Below are positions 22,835 to 36,300 of a stretch of 64,000 nt of DNA, piece after piece; position 1 is the stretch's first letter; every line of letters begins with the position of its first letter. This DNA comes from Malurus cyaneus samueli (Eukaryota > Chordata > Aves > Passeriformes > Maluridae), in NCBI GenBank assembly GCA_009741485.1, contig CM019214.1, positions 57,929,115-57,993,114 of the forward strand, written 5' to 3'. A program made the translations under genes and the position numbers. Below the pieces are notes generated by a model, which saw only the letters and a list, made by a program, of their open reading frames with translations, was not told where the DNA came from and did not search any database.

Positions 22835-25572
22835 CTGTATCTGCCCCTAAACAGAAAATAGTTCAGCACTCCTAGAGCTGCAATTCAGGTGCTTCTTGAT
22901 TTTAAAATGCTGATGAGTATCTTAAGATATAAACCCTTGGTCAAAATACTACAAGAGGTATATGATAGTGACTTCAGACACTCACCAGCAAAATTCAATA
23001 TTCAATATGAGGAAAAAAAATCTATATAGGGTGCAATAAGTAACACACATAGTTTACATGTTTTACACATACAAGTAGTTTTCTCAAAGACAGCAAATCC
23101 AATTTCTCAGGTCTCTTAAAGAGAGGTCTTTGAATTTTAGTTATGTTATGGATATTTATGGTATTTCCCTTAGTTCTTCCCTGTGATATCTATACGAAAA
23201 TTTCTATACATTTATATCTTCAGTCATTTTTATGATGGCTATTGTCAAATATAACTCAGCTATTAAAAAAAACACAGAAAAAAAAATTGTATCATCAGAA
23301 GAGATTTCAAGAGGTAAAAAGTAATAGTAAGCATGTGTAAATGGGCTGTATAAGAATAAAAGAACAGTGTTCCCAAGGTCATAACAATGGTCCATCTAAT
23401 CTGTCCTGCCTCTTACTGTGGCCAGGAAAGATGCCATTGGGGAAATTACAAGAAAATGGGGCAAGAATAAAGGGATAATTCTCTGCAATAAACAGTCAAA
23501 AATGTCAGTAGCCTGAAGTTAGGAAGTTCCTAAGCAAAAGGTTGCTATCTGTTTTGCAGATCTAATTGCATCTGCAGAATTTTCCCCACAGTATTTTCAC
23601 TCATATTCTGGAAAGCCAAATACCCTAGGAAAATGAAATCTATGGTTCAAGTTGTATGAAAATGTTTTACTTAAGTATATTTTTCCTGAACTCATGTGTC
23701 TGTGTCATTCCTAACTTCAGTCAACCATTTTGTACTCTGAACACTTAACACCATATTTTGCTGCCATTTTCAAAATCTTTTCTAGGAAAAAAAATCAGGA
23801 CTGTAGGAGCATTCAAAAGAAAAGTGCACCGTTGAATTAATAAGCGTTATAATTTGATTCTCCATTTGAATGTTTACCCTCTTTATGCAATTTCCAATTT
23901 TATTTTTGATTTATATTCTGCAGATACAAAAATCATCTGTTTAAAAAGCCTCATATCTGGGCATTTATACCTGATTTAGTAACTACTCTTGTTTGCAAAT
24001 TCAGAGTTGACTTTTCCCATCATGTGCATTATTTGGCACTTCTGAATCTTGAGTTTCCTCTACTCTCTTATTGGGTGCTCTGTGCTGTGAAATCTTACTG
24101 TGATTCAGTCAATTTCAGTTTTGTTCAAGCTGAAGAGTTATCCGACAGCAAATTTTAGGATCTTGCTATTCACCCCTTATCCTGAGTTTTATAAGAGCAT
24201 TTAAGCAACTTCAAAAATCCAAACCTGTGGGATATCTACATTATCTTTCTTATTTTAGCAAGCAACCATTTAGGTCAACTTTTTATTTTCCACCCTTTAC
24301 CTATTATTGGTCATGAAATTGCATCTTAGTCATGGATAATTTTGTTTCTTTGAGCTGGTGGTGAAAGATCTAGTTGATAGTTTCTTGAAAATACTTTTAC
24401 AGGGTTTCAAGCAGATAATACATACATGTTTATCAACATTTAAAAAGAAACAATGCATCTACTCCATTTGTGAACCACTGACTGCCTTATGTAAATATCC
24501 TATGTTTAGTCATAGTCTAATACTTTAGAAAAAGTGTATTATGTGTCTATGGATGATATTATTTAACATATTTCCTTCAACACTTTCCTGAAATAGCAGT
24601 CAGACATAAAAATCTTAGTTTCCCAAACGTTTTTGGTGTCCTTTAGAAAACAGTCATTGCATTAATTCATTCGTCTGATACTAAAGCCAATTTAAGCAGT
24701 AAGCTATCCATTACAAAGAAAATCAGCAATCTCATATTTGATTTTCTTCTAAATTTTTGGGCAAAAGTAATTTCATCCTGACAATACATAGCTATTAATT
24801 TGTTATAAAACACTTGTGGGACAGTTCCTTAGATTTGACACCCATAAAGAAAAAAAACTTCTTTAATGGCCATCACAGCTAATATCAATGCAGACAATTC
24901 TTTAATCTTTTATACAGTGGTCTCATCATCATCTTCTGACATTATTCCTGTTACAAATCAATCTTATGTTGGTTATACAATTTTTCTTGGCAGGATTTCT
25001 GCTTCTGATGGATTAAAAATTAATATATTATTCATTTTTATGCTGCTAGCAAATTGCCTCACAAGATCTTTTCTGGCCTGCCTTATTGTTATTTAAGTTT
25101 ATGTTGACAAAGTCTAGACTGCCTTCTTTCATCTTTCAGACAGAGTTTCTGCTTTTCAATTTTAATGACTGCTTCAGCCTGCTTGAAACAGGACCATTGG
25201 CAGTGAGGATTGCAAGAGTCATAGGACCAGGAACCAAGTAGACAAGAGGGGCTTGAACCTAGCTGAGCAGAAAGGATAGAAACTGAGCTTCTGATCTCTT
25301 ATTCGAGAAGTGCTCTGCTTTTCTCTGATGATGATCTGATGTAAAATTCATACTCTCTGACAGAAGCGGGATCAAGGATCACAGTCCATCCTCATCCAGG
25401 GGAGGGCAGGGCTGGTTTCTGAGTCTTCTGTTTTCTACATGGCCTAATAACCTCACAAGGTGACCATCACCTCTGTATTTTACAAATGTTTGGGACCACT
25501 ATCACTGATTTCTGGCAGAGAGACTTAACAGAGAGAGAGAATGATATTTCATTCAAAACTTACATTTCTGAG
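22835..25572. other. Unique AT-rich DNA
   Basis: No repeat family or gene is recognised. Sequence at 25180-25440 is somewhat richer in G+C without an identified element. Confidence 0.45.
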
Positions 25573-26152
25573 TGTACTGGTTTTGTCTAGGATAATATTC
25601 TTCACAGAGGCTTGTATCCTGCTCTGTTTTGGATTGGTGCCTAAAACAGTGTTGTGAACACAGGAATGCTTTTGCTTTTTTTGAGCAGTGCTCACACAGC
25701 CTCGGGGCCTTTTCTGCTCCTCACTCCACCCCACCATCAAGGAGGCTGGAGGTGCACAAGGAGCTGGGAGGGGACTCAGCTGGGACAGCTGACCCACTGA
25801 CCCACACTGTCAAAATGGATATTAAATACCATACAACTTCATGTTCTTCAATACAACGGGGGAAGAATGAGAAGAGGGTGTTCGGACTGATGATGTTTGT
25901 CTTCCCAAGTCACGTTAGCCTCCCTGCTTGATGATGGAGCCCTGCTTTCCAGGAGATGGCTGAACACGTGCCTGCTATGGGAAGCAGTGAATTAACTCTT
26001 TTTTTTTTTTTTCTTTGGTTTGTGGGCAGCTATTACTTTACCTAATAAACTGTCCTTACCTCACCCCACAAGTTTTATTATTGTTGCACTTCCAAATCTC
26101 TCCCCATCCCACTATGGAGAGAGTGGAGGCTCAACAGCATTAAACCTCAACA
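25573..26152 (+). mobile_element. LTR, avian ERVL-like family (copy 2)
   Basis: Same family and orientation as the LTR at 16860. It begins tgtactggttttgtctagga, keeps ttcttcacag and gagcagtgctcacacagcct, then tgatggagccctgctttcca and gagatggctgaacac, and ends ttaaacctcaaca at 26152. A T-run (about 25991-26011) interrupts the region before taataaactgtcc, which holds the poly(A) signal AATAAA near 26043. No matching target duplication was found. It is clearly diverged from copy 1, with differing spacing. Confidence 0.75.
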
Positions 26153-27694
26153 TGGTACAAAAGTTCTCTCAGAACTGGGCAGGCCCCAATTTTAACACAA
26201 ATATAAAATTAGAGACAGAGACATCTTTAGAACTAAAGGTGGTAATTTGCTTTCCCATGGCAATCAGCGTAAACGAAGTGACATGGCCTCAATTCACCTT
26301 CCATTCATGGCTCTGATTTTTAGCTTTGCAGCTCTTTGATGCGCAACTTTTTTCTTTCAATTTTAAAAACAAACTGCAAAAGTCTTCCCTGGATTCTAAA
26401 TCTGCCACTCTCCAGAAAGCTAAATCCTAGAATTAATATGTAGTCAATTCCACAGTAAACCCTCATGTTCCTGTATTTGGTGTTTCAGTTTGAATCAAGA
26501 GTAATTTTTAAACAAATCTTCCAGTTGTTCTCACTAATCACACTTTGTATCACAGCATGGAGCAGTCTCAGCATACACAAACCGGGTTTCTTTTACACTG
26601 AAAATAAACTGAGGCTTTCAATGGGTTCCAGGTACAAATGAGCCTTCAAACATTCATGCCTCAGGCTAGTCTGTGCTAAAAGCCTTGTAAAATGTGAACT
26701 GAATAGCCCATCAGGTCTTCAGACTGACTGTTTTGCTCTCCTTACCCTTGCCACGTGGTAGACTTTTTAGTCCTTCCTGACAAAGCAACTCAAAAAGCTT
26801 AACATGACAGAATGACAGAAACATTGAAAAGATTGAGTAAATTTTTATTACATAATACTTCTTTTAAAAATGTATATAAAAAATAAAGCTGTTGTGATTT
26901 TATACACTGATAAGTCTGTACAGGCACAACATGATTTGATCAACATTTTTGTCTATGGCTGCTTATGGCTCAATGTTGTATAATTCTGCATCCCCCTGGG
27001 CATTCAAATATAAAAAGGAAAATATAAAATCGTTAAATTCAAAACAACATGATTGTACATTGTCTTGATATATGTACTATTATGCCAAACAAAACAATTT
27101 AATTTGTTTTCAATTACATTTTAAAATGTATATAAAAGCAATTGACAATAATATAGAATACGTTCCAAGACTTGAAACATCAACCAAAAATATATCTCAG
27201 TATTTAAATTCTATAAAAAGCATGCAACTAAGCTGGTCTTCTTTTTATTACGGTTTTCCATGATCTTTTATTATTTGTAATTCTTTGACTTTTTAATAAG
27301 CAGAATTTTATTGCTGCTTGCCATCAAAGTAGTTGAGATTTTGTAAGCTTTCCTTGTCAGAATCATGCAAGTTATGTAGCCAATAAATTTCCTTTATCTA
27401 TGCTGAGAATAACAGACTAAACCTTTTGGTATTTTATAAAGAATTGTTTTTTTACAATATAAACTACTTGCTTGAAATTATATCAGAACATAAATGGTTC
27501 TAATATTTATCTTTCAAACCATGTAGTTTTCTAAACAGCCAGTTTTGTTCTGCAATTATTAAACACTCTGTCCAAAGTCTGTGCTGTTTGTTAGCCTGGT
27601 ACAATATCTGCACAATTATTCAGAACTCAGAAACATACAGGGTTCCTAAATATCCTTTTATGACATAAAATAGCACTTCCTGAAAATATTTCAC
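26153..27694. other. Unique AT-rich DNA
   Basis: No gene or repeat family is recognised between the LTR and the CR1 insertion. Confidence 0.45.
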
Positions 27695-27965
27695 ACAGTC
27701 TACCAAACCATGCAGCTTACTTTTATAAAATGTCCTTCATGGAAAAATCCTAAGCACAATACAAATTTGACCAGGTCCCTCCGGATGGCATCCTGTCCTT
27801 CAGGTGTGTCAACAGCGCCATTCATCTCGGTGTCACCCACAAATATCCTGAGGGTACACTCAATGCTGTTATCTATATCATTACTGAGGATATTAAACAA
27901 CGGTCCTAGCATGTACCCGTGAGGTCCACCCCTTGCCACTGGTGTCCACTGGGACTCTTAGCTAT
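27695..27965 (-). mobile_element. CR1 LINE fragment, reverse transcriptase part (sense half)
   Basis: The minus strand encodes the central part of a CR1 reverse transcriptase: GPLFNILSNDIDNSIECTLR, then the degenerate active-site box FVGD where CR1 usually has FADD, then NGAVDTPEGQDAIRRDL. Reading decays beyond about 27720. The element is long dead. It abuts an inverted earlier part of the same domain at about 27970, as in 5'-inverted LINE insertions. Confidence 0.85.
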
Positions 27966-27969
27966 TGAC

Positions 27970-28397
27970 CTCCTGGATGGGAGGAGGTGGGATACATCCC
28001 AGAGTCCTGAGGGAATTGCTTGATGCAATTACCAAGTCACTGCCCGCGACAGACTTGTAAAAGAAAAACATTATACCTTCTTTAAAAGAGATAAAAATTA
28101 AGATATTTGGAGCAACAAATCTGTTACATTTATCTCCGTACCTTGAAAGATCACGGAATAGATTTTCCTAGAAGCTTTGCTAAGGCACATGGAGGACAGG
28201 AAGGGGATCCACGACAGCCAGCATGGCTTCACCAAGGGCAAGTCCCACCTGACTGGCCCAGTGAGCCACAGTGGTGTGACTACATCAGTGGGCAAGGGAA
28301 GGGCTACAGATGCCATTTATCTGAACTTCTGTAAAGTCTTAGACAGGATCACTCACAACATCTTTCTCTCTAAATTGGTTGGGTGGACTGCTAGATA
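27970..28397 (+). mobile_element. CR1 LINE fragment, reverse transcriptase part (inverted half)
   Basis: The plus strand carries the portion of the CR1 reverse transcriptase that lies just upstream of the neighbouring fragment: gatacatcccagagtcctga, then a frame with RHMEDRKGIHDSQHGFTKGK and GRATDAIYLNFCKVLDRI, ending in the GWT motif at about 28395. A stop follows. The segment around 28050-28130 is poorly conserved and holds frame breaks. Confidence 0.85.
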
Positions 28398-29892
28398 GGT
28401 TCACCTAGATAACATTCACACCAAACAGGAAGGAACACTGAAGCAGTTTATCAGATTACAATTTAGAATTTCTAATTTCTTGCTTTAGACCTAATCGGGG
28501 AAAAAAAGCCCTAATTTAATCCTGAAATTTTTAATAGTTGGGACAGTAAAAACGTAGTTAATTTGCAATCAAAACTTCTAATAAGAAGTTCAATATCACC
28601 AAGGTCACAGTTATCTGAGGAAGTTAAAAGAGCTGCCACTTGCTGATATGAGCATGGATTATACCTGAGATATCTGTGTTGAAGAACTAATCAATAGCAA
28701 GTCAGTTTTATCTTTCCTATGTTCAAGAAATTTTGTTGACATGTGTGCTTGAATAGCACAAAAATTTACACAAGGCATCAAGCAACCTCCCAGGACTGCA
28801 ACAAATGTTCCAGGGAGCTACCAGCACACGTGTGACACACCAGCCACGATGATGAATGGAAGGGTGGAAGAAAAGGAACACCACAATTAAAAAAAAATGT
28901 AGAGGTTAGTTGAAACAGTAATTCTTTAAAGAAACAAACTGATTTTTCCAGAAGGAAAAGCTAAACCAGGCCAAATTAACAAAATAAAATTAAAACATTG
29001 TGCTCCATAATCTGATAAACAAAAAAAAAATATTTTTTTGTTAAAAAAAAAATACCTCAAAAGGAAATATTAATTTCTTTGCCAATTCAGAAAAATACCA
29101 CGTTGAGAGATATCTTGAACATTGTAACTACAAGATGTTAAATAATTAAAATGCAGATATTCTGCACAGATTTTCTTTACCTTTGTAAAAAGAAGTTTGC
29201 TTAAAGGCTTGAAGAATGAGGAAACTAGTTTCTCTGGATTTATATTTTAAACTATATTGTTGAAATTCTATGATTTTTGCTATGGAGGTGAGACTAGTCA
29301 ATAATGGCTTCCTACCATGGGATTTGAATTTGATGATAAAACAAAGGTAGATGTACTAGGTAAAAAATGCAATCAATTAATAAACAATAGAGATATTTCC
29401 TTTACCAGAATATTCTAACTAATGTAATATAGGGATCTGTAAACATTTGGCTTCCAGCATATTAAATTATACAGTCCAGTCTTAGAACTACTACGAAGAA
29501 TTTTTATGAAATGCTGGCAGGATTTAGATCTTGTTCAGACTTTCAAGCACTGAAGATCAAGTCTGGGCTTCCTAAAAATCATTTCCTTTCAGAAATGGAA
29601 GAGTAGCAGCAGTTAGCAGAGCTCCTCAGGACCGGTGTTTATAAAACTTCCATCTAAGGTTACTGTAAGCGTAACTCAGCCATGTGAGTTTGCTTTAGCC
29701 TGAGAACCAGGTGAAATGCTGATGGCACCACCCTGTTTAGGACACCTATGGACATCACCTCAGCTTAACTGCTTCACAAAAAGAACTTCTTAGATCCATA
29801 TAAACCTTACTTTGCATTTTCTGGTCATAATCTTAGGTCTTTTTTCTTGCAATGATTCCCTACATGGAAGACATGAAATCACTGAGAAGTGA
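28398..29892. other. Unique AT-rich DNA
   Basis: Between two CR1 fragments. Nothing recognised, apart from A/T runs around 29023-29051. Confidence 0.45.
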
Positions 29893-30185
29893 TGGTCAAA
29901 GTTTTGGCTGCATCCAAAGAAAAGCTATGAAGCTGGTGAAGGATTTAGAGCACATGTTCTATGAGGAATAGCTGAGGGACATGAGGTTGTTTAGCTTGCA
30001 GAAAAGGAAGATATTTGTGGTCCTTTCTCTAAAGCAACAAGTGATAAGACAAAAGGAAATGCCCTCAAGTTGTGCGAAGCGAGTTTTGGATGGGATATGA
30101 GAAAAAAAATTCTTCCCTGAAAGGGTTATCAAGAACTGAACAGGCTGCCCAGGGAAGAGATTGAGTTACTATCTATAAGGAGCTA
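29893..30185 (+). mobile_element. CR1 LINE fragment (3' part of ORF2)
   Basis: Typical CR1 words in order: aaagctatgaagctggtgaa, gagcacatgttctatgagga, gctgagggacatgaggttgt, caacaagtgataagacaaaa, tgaaagggttatcaagaact and caggctgcccagggaagaga. The fragment ends before the usual CR1 3' terminus, so it is truncated at both ends. Confidence 0.85.
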
Positions 30186-30213
30186 AAGTGCAGATTATGC
30201 AGCACTGTCCTAA

Positions 30214-30234
30214 GGCACACACACACACACACAA
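30214..30234. repeat. (CA)n microsatellite
   Basis: About nine CA units. Confidence 0.9.
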
Positions 30235-33200
30235 AAGTAGTTAATGTTCTGAGACTTATAATTAAAATATCAACATATTAAAGCATTATGAATATTAGTT
30301 TCCTGGGTACTGCCTCTAAAATAGGACAGAATTTTACATGACTGATGCAGCAATATCAAAGCTTAATAATTCTTAGATACTGCTGACAGTCAAATATTAA
30401 AAAATAAAATTTTCTAAGAAGATGGTTATCTCCTCCTATTTGCATTCTGATTAGAAATCTAATGTCTTCATTAGGAACAGATATCCTGTTCTCTAACATT
30501 AGGAAATTCCAATATTAAGAATACATATTTTGGAGTTAATCTAGCAGTGAATAAACAATAGCAGTGAAAACAAATCTTGTATACACAATTACTGGTGGAA
30601 CATGATTGGTCTTTTGTTTGTTTTTTCTTTTTAGAAACAATTTTTACAGAAACAGGCAAAAGGAGACCCACAGCTCTGAATTTGTTTTGACTTTTTCCGC
30701 TGGGTTCCTTTTCAGTCAAATATTCATGTGAATATACTCTGAAGAGTTTAAAACAATTCACCTCAATTAGCATGTTTTTATCCTGCTATTTGATTATTCC
30801 CACATTAAAAATTTAAACAAGCTAACATAGAAAACCCTTTCATGGTAAACAAGCACCATCACTGCTGGCAAGCTGAGGCGCTCGAAGCATCCCCCTTGAA
30901 GCTGTGTATGCCTTGAAGGTGTCCATCTGGTTGCTCAGTCTCTTCTTATGGAAAGAATTCATGTCTTCTCCCAAGGGGAGCCCTGTTTAGCTGTTAACAG
31001 CTTTAGAATAATTTCCCCATTAAGTGAGAGGGTAACCTGGTCAGGATTCCTTGCAAGGCAATAACTGTTCAGTTAAATGAAGGAAGATATTTAGTAAATA
31101 TCTTGGTAAATTGGGGATTGGATAACTGAGGTGTTTGGGAGCAGGAGACTGAATATTTCATTGCAAGGCCAGAAAATGCAAAATAGTTTTGATAAAGGAC
31201 TCATTAGCCTCTAATAAGGTCTCAGTGACATTGCTACATAGTATTTTCAGAGTCAAATTTCCAACATGATGTAAAATGGAGGAGTTATCAGTTCAGAAGT
31301 TTGTTATATGATGATAGATTAAGTATTAATTATGCCATACTACTATTAGTAAGATGCCAAGTGGATATCAAATACAAATGGGATTCCAGAGTATGGAGGG
31401 GAAAAGGAAACAAAAATGAAAAACTATTCATTCCAAGGAAAAGAATAGATGGGGATCTATTAGAGTTACTTTAAGTTCTTTTCTCTAATTGTAGTTCTCA
31501 AAGCAGTCCCAACAGGAATGATATTTCTTGAACAAGCTCATTTCTAGACATTTTGGTACATTTACCACAAAAAACCTAGGATGGAAGGAATATGAATATA
31601 GAACTACCACAATTTCTAAAATGTCCCTTCATACCAGCTACATGAAGGAAGCTTGTTGGCTATTGCTCATTCTCTACCTGTGCTACTTCTATTATTTAAA
31701 AAGTGAGCTTCCATCTGCAGAGCCGTCCATCTGGTGCAGCATAGAAGCATTAAATTCAGAATGAAACATTAAAACACAAGAGGAAGGCAAGCACTGAACC
31801 CCTAGGCAAAACAGGAGCAGTGCAGTCCTTATGGACATGTAGGGTACAACACTTGTTTGCCCTCAAAATAAGCCAAAACAAACCTTTATTCCAAAGGCTA
31901 ATGCATGACTTCAGGGAGAAGACAGACAAGACATGGAAAAATCTCCTGTTGCTGTTAAACACAGGCACTGAACCCTCTGCATTTCTGTTTCCCAGGGATT
32001 AAATTCAGAAGTAAAAAAAAGATTCCTGAAGATCTCTCTTTAAAATTTCTTCACTGTCTTAGACCTGAAATAGGAATTTCTTCTCTTGCTTAGACCTGAA
32101 ATAGTACATTTTTATCCTCTTTATAGGTGTGCAAAAATAGAATGTCTTTGTCAATTTCTGCAGCATTCTAGATAAATACACACACTGTGCTTTACTGAGT
32201 TATAATTAAATAATAAAATCTTTTTTTTTAAAAAAAAAGCATACTAACTGCTCATAGGCATGTTAAGATTTATTACTGTACTTGCAGTTAGCAATATAAA
32301 ATAGAAATCATCTGTCCACGTCTCTAAGCTGATATTATGGGGCTCACAGCACTCTGATGTTTCTCTTTGTAATACATTTACTGCAAATTTGTGTTACTTT
32401 TAAAAATCCTTAACAGGAGTATATACTGTATATATACAGCACTATATACCTTAATAGGATTATATACTGTACTATATATCAAAACAAGAAAACAAACAAA
32501 GCCTGCAAAAATATGAAATAAAAAATAACTAAAGAATCTACACAAAATGTCTTTTTTTTTTCTCAGTTATTGTTGCCTGTGGATTACGTAGTGGAACACA
32601 GACAAGAGTTATTTTGAAAAGCAGAAAAGATGCAATATGACAGTAATCTGAAATAAAAAAAAATAGCAACTTAATTTGATACAATGGGACATAATGCTTT
32701 GGGGGAAAATCATACAGATATTTTATAAAGACAGGAAGCTTAGTACAGATGGCACTTAGAAACTACTGAAATTCATTGGGAAATTATTTATTCCCCAAAT
32801 CTTGATAGCCATATCTTGCTTCCTATTGACCATGAGTAGCATGTAGGATTAATAAAAGTTCTAGCTCATAAGTTTCCTCCCAAAAATCCACCCCTCATGC
32901 TCATATGTCAGCTCAGTCCTTTCTTCAGTACTTGATCCTTTTCTAGTCCTGTTCCCTCACATTAATAAAGAGATGTCCAATGTATTATGCGGTGACAAAG
33001 TGACAGAAAACACAATAAGCTTGATTCTTTTCTACCTCTTGTCATAGATAATTACCGCAGTAGAACAGAGACTTTAATGTCCATTTCTCTACATTTTGGC
33101 TTATAAAGCATGTTAGAGGTATCTAACAATATCTGCAGCACCTTAAGATACACATACATCCTGTTAGCGCTAGACAGAAGATAAATTGGGACTCTTGTGT

Positions 33201-33281
33201 GGACTATTTTGATGTCTATAACTCCTAAAGGATCTAAGTCATATGAGGACTTCTACAGCACACTAGGAACCTAATAACAAT
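30235..33281. other. Unique AT-rich DNA
   Basis: No gene or repeat family recognised. A T/A run pair lies at 32221-32238, and AT-rich imperfect palindromes near 32419-32480 (tatactgtatatatacag and gtactatatatc). Confidence 0.45.
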
Positions 33282-33327
33282 GGGGTTTTGGTTTTTTTTT
33301 GGTTTTTTTTGGTTTTTTTTTTTTTTA
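33282..33327. repeat. T/G-rich low-complexity tract
   Basis: Runs of T separated by GG. Confidence 0.85.
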
Positions 33328-36300
33328 ATTTAGCCTAAGTGACCTTTCAATATCTAAAGCAAATCTGAGGTTAAATAGGGGAAAAAATTCTTCTACCCAA
33401 AGTTCTGGATAAGCAGTCGAACCATCAAATCCTCTTCCAAGCTCCAAATACTTGTGGAACTCTTTTTTAAATGAACTTCTGTACTGCAGCGTGATTTTTT
33501 TGAAAAAGAATAACTAACATTGTGCTTTGATCAACAGATACATTACAAAACCCAGTCTACTCGCTCTAGGCCTCAGGAAATCAACTTTCTCACCTCTGAG
33601 AAGTAGTTCTCTTTCATATCTTTCCTAAGGAAGTTTTGTTTTATCCTAATTTTGTACTGTCGCAAAAGTACAAAAGGAAAAACAATTTATGAGCGGCAAT
33701 TACTTAGATTGCAACAGCTATGTTTTCTATTACCCTCTGGATTGTCTTTTTCTTATAAGTTATATACTAGTCAGATAAGCAATAGAATTAAATGAATAAA
33801 TCTTTTGTTGATCTTCAGAAAAAAAATATAATGATTGTATCATTATGAAAATGGTGCTTCCTTTCAAAATGTCACACATAATTGTGCATAGCCAGGCTCA
33901 AATGAACCAGTAAATGGATTGGCGTTAATAATTATATTGGATATGCATGCAGTTTCAAGTATTAACTAATAAAAATGATTGATAGTTTTTAGATAATTAC
34001 CTTTAAGAATATGAAAGAACTTTTAACAAAATGTGACTTGTAGCTTTTTAGAGAAGTTAATTAAATACTTGTTAAACATAATAATTTATTATATCATTTA
34101 TTATATTTTTTTATGAATAAAATAAAATAAAATAAAAAGTATAATCTGCATTTTTTAATAGGGATAAAGTTTCACGGGCCTGTAAACATAAATCTCAAGT
34201 CCTTATGATTGTTCTTGTCTTACATTCCTATTACCAATCTGATTCCTAAAATTCTTTTCTGTTTCACTCTCATTAAGCTACCATGGCAGCTTTGCCTTTA
34301 CCTCTTATCAAAGGCTTGCTAGTTAAGATCTAAAATAAAATAAAACAAAGTAAGGAAAAAACAATAATAAAAATACACTACAATTAGAAAGTTGTTTCAA
34401 GACTCTTGATCCTGAAGATTTATCTGAGATTTTCAAAAGCTGATGATGCTTTTCATCTTGCAATAAACAAAATAACTGGTTTTGACTTGATTTGTTATGA
34501 GTTATTAAGTGGTCATCTTAGTAATGTCAGTTACTGAAGCAATTATTACATCAGGTTAGGTCTGATTTTTCAGGGACTGTGGCATATTCCTAATAGCAAT
34601 GCCTAAACAAAGGTGGGGAGAGAATGGACTTTGTGGTTAAAAATCCACAATTCAGCTGAATATACAAAGATACTCAGAATACTTTTTGAAACCATAATCA
34701 TCACTGATATATATCCAAAAAAAAAGAGAGGGCAAGAGAGCCTTTTCCACAAGAAAATAGAAAGATAAGTGTTCCTTATTAGCTTTAGTTTATTAAGGGT
34801 TTAAAATACCATTACAGTGGCAAATAGGAGGCAATGCTTGGGCGTTTTCTCCATCAGAGTCTGATACTGGTTATCACAAATGAAACCACTCTGAATTTCA
34901 GTTCAACGATATGATTTACCAAAAATGTGGTGCATTCCTGATGTACTGTAACTCCCTAACACTCAGTGTATCTAAAACTGTACCTGGAGAAGCAGGATGT
35001 GGTCCAGAAATCAATTATCGCCACCTATCCCTGTATTTGCAATGCTGCAAACATGAAAATTAGCAAAGAAACACCCCGATCAAGCAGCAGAATGAGGTAT
35101 TCAGAAGTTATGAAGTGCTGGAATCTTCATTCATCTGTCTTCACACTGTACTTTATGGTGCAGTTCATAATTATGTGATGAGATAATATTTTTACACAAG
35201 TTCATTTATCATTTCAAATAGAGAATGGAATATGTTCTCCAAATGAAAAATTGAGCAAGAAACTTTCACTAAGCTGTCTTTTGTTCCTTAGTTTTGGTAC
35301 TATATACTGACACAAATGATGGGAGACCAAGCCTTGGTTTCCACTTTTCTTAAAGGAGCATTTGAGTACCTGATACTCACTTCTAAGATCACAGTCAGAA
35401 CCAGCAAGATATGGAATATATGGGAAGGTTGAAAGAAGCTCCCAGTGTGTCTTCTTGACACAGTTCAATTCTGATAAGCAAAGTCAGGAGAAAAGGGCCA
35501 AGAATTTATGTGAACATGTTAGCTACTTGCATAAAGACTGGTTCTCTCATTTTGTGTTTCAAAGACCACTGGGTGTTTTTAAATGAGGAACCAGAACCCC
35601 AAGCATTGAGCTGAACATAACATTACTTTAAATATCCTATAGGACAAAAGGTAGGGCATACAACATGGAATATTTAAATAATTTAAGACATTTATATTTG
35701 AGGAATGTTGGGATATTTTCTTTTATTTTATTGTTCGCATTCTTTAAATATTTTGTAACTCAAAAAGAAATAGGAAAATATAAATATTTTCAGTTCTCAA
35801 GATGATAGATATGGTACTTAGAACATACTTGGTCAGATGGTTCGTAAGATACTGGGTACTGAGGCACTTAGGTTTCAGTCTGCTTCAGTGAAGATTCAGA
35901 TTTTGTATAGAAAAAAATGAACAATCAAGCAACCAAATCTCTCCAGAAAAATATCATTGATAGAATCTAGGCGACAAAGCAGTCTCTGCTGGAGATATCT
36001 GGCAGTGGAGCCACCATCCAGAGGCAGTAAAACAGCCCATGTATCTGACTATCTTCAGCAAATTATTTTTTTTCCCCTTCTTCGGGCATAGCAGGGCACA
36101 GGGGGAATAAGGGAACAGAACAGGGCAGATATTGACTAGAGATTTTTGTCTACATGCTTTTAAAAAATAAATATTTTCTCTCAAGCGAAATTCTCATTCT
36201 TTAAATTAATAAACCATACATTTCCAATAAATCTCTGAGTTATAGGTCACACATGTATCAGTACAATAGTTATACTGTTTTGGAAATAATGATCATGCAA

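Noticed and set aside
16860..26152. The two same-family, same-strand LTRs as the ends of one provirus
   Set aside because: The 8.1 kb between them has no recognisable gag, pol or env reading, no primer-binding site is visible after the first LTR, and the two copies differ in spacing and content. Two separate insertions fit better.
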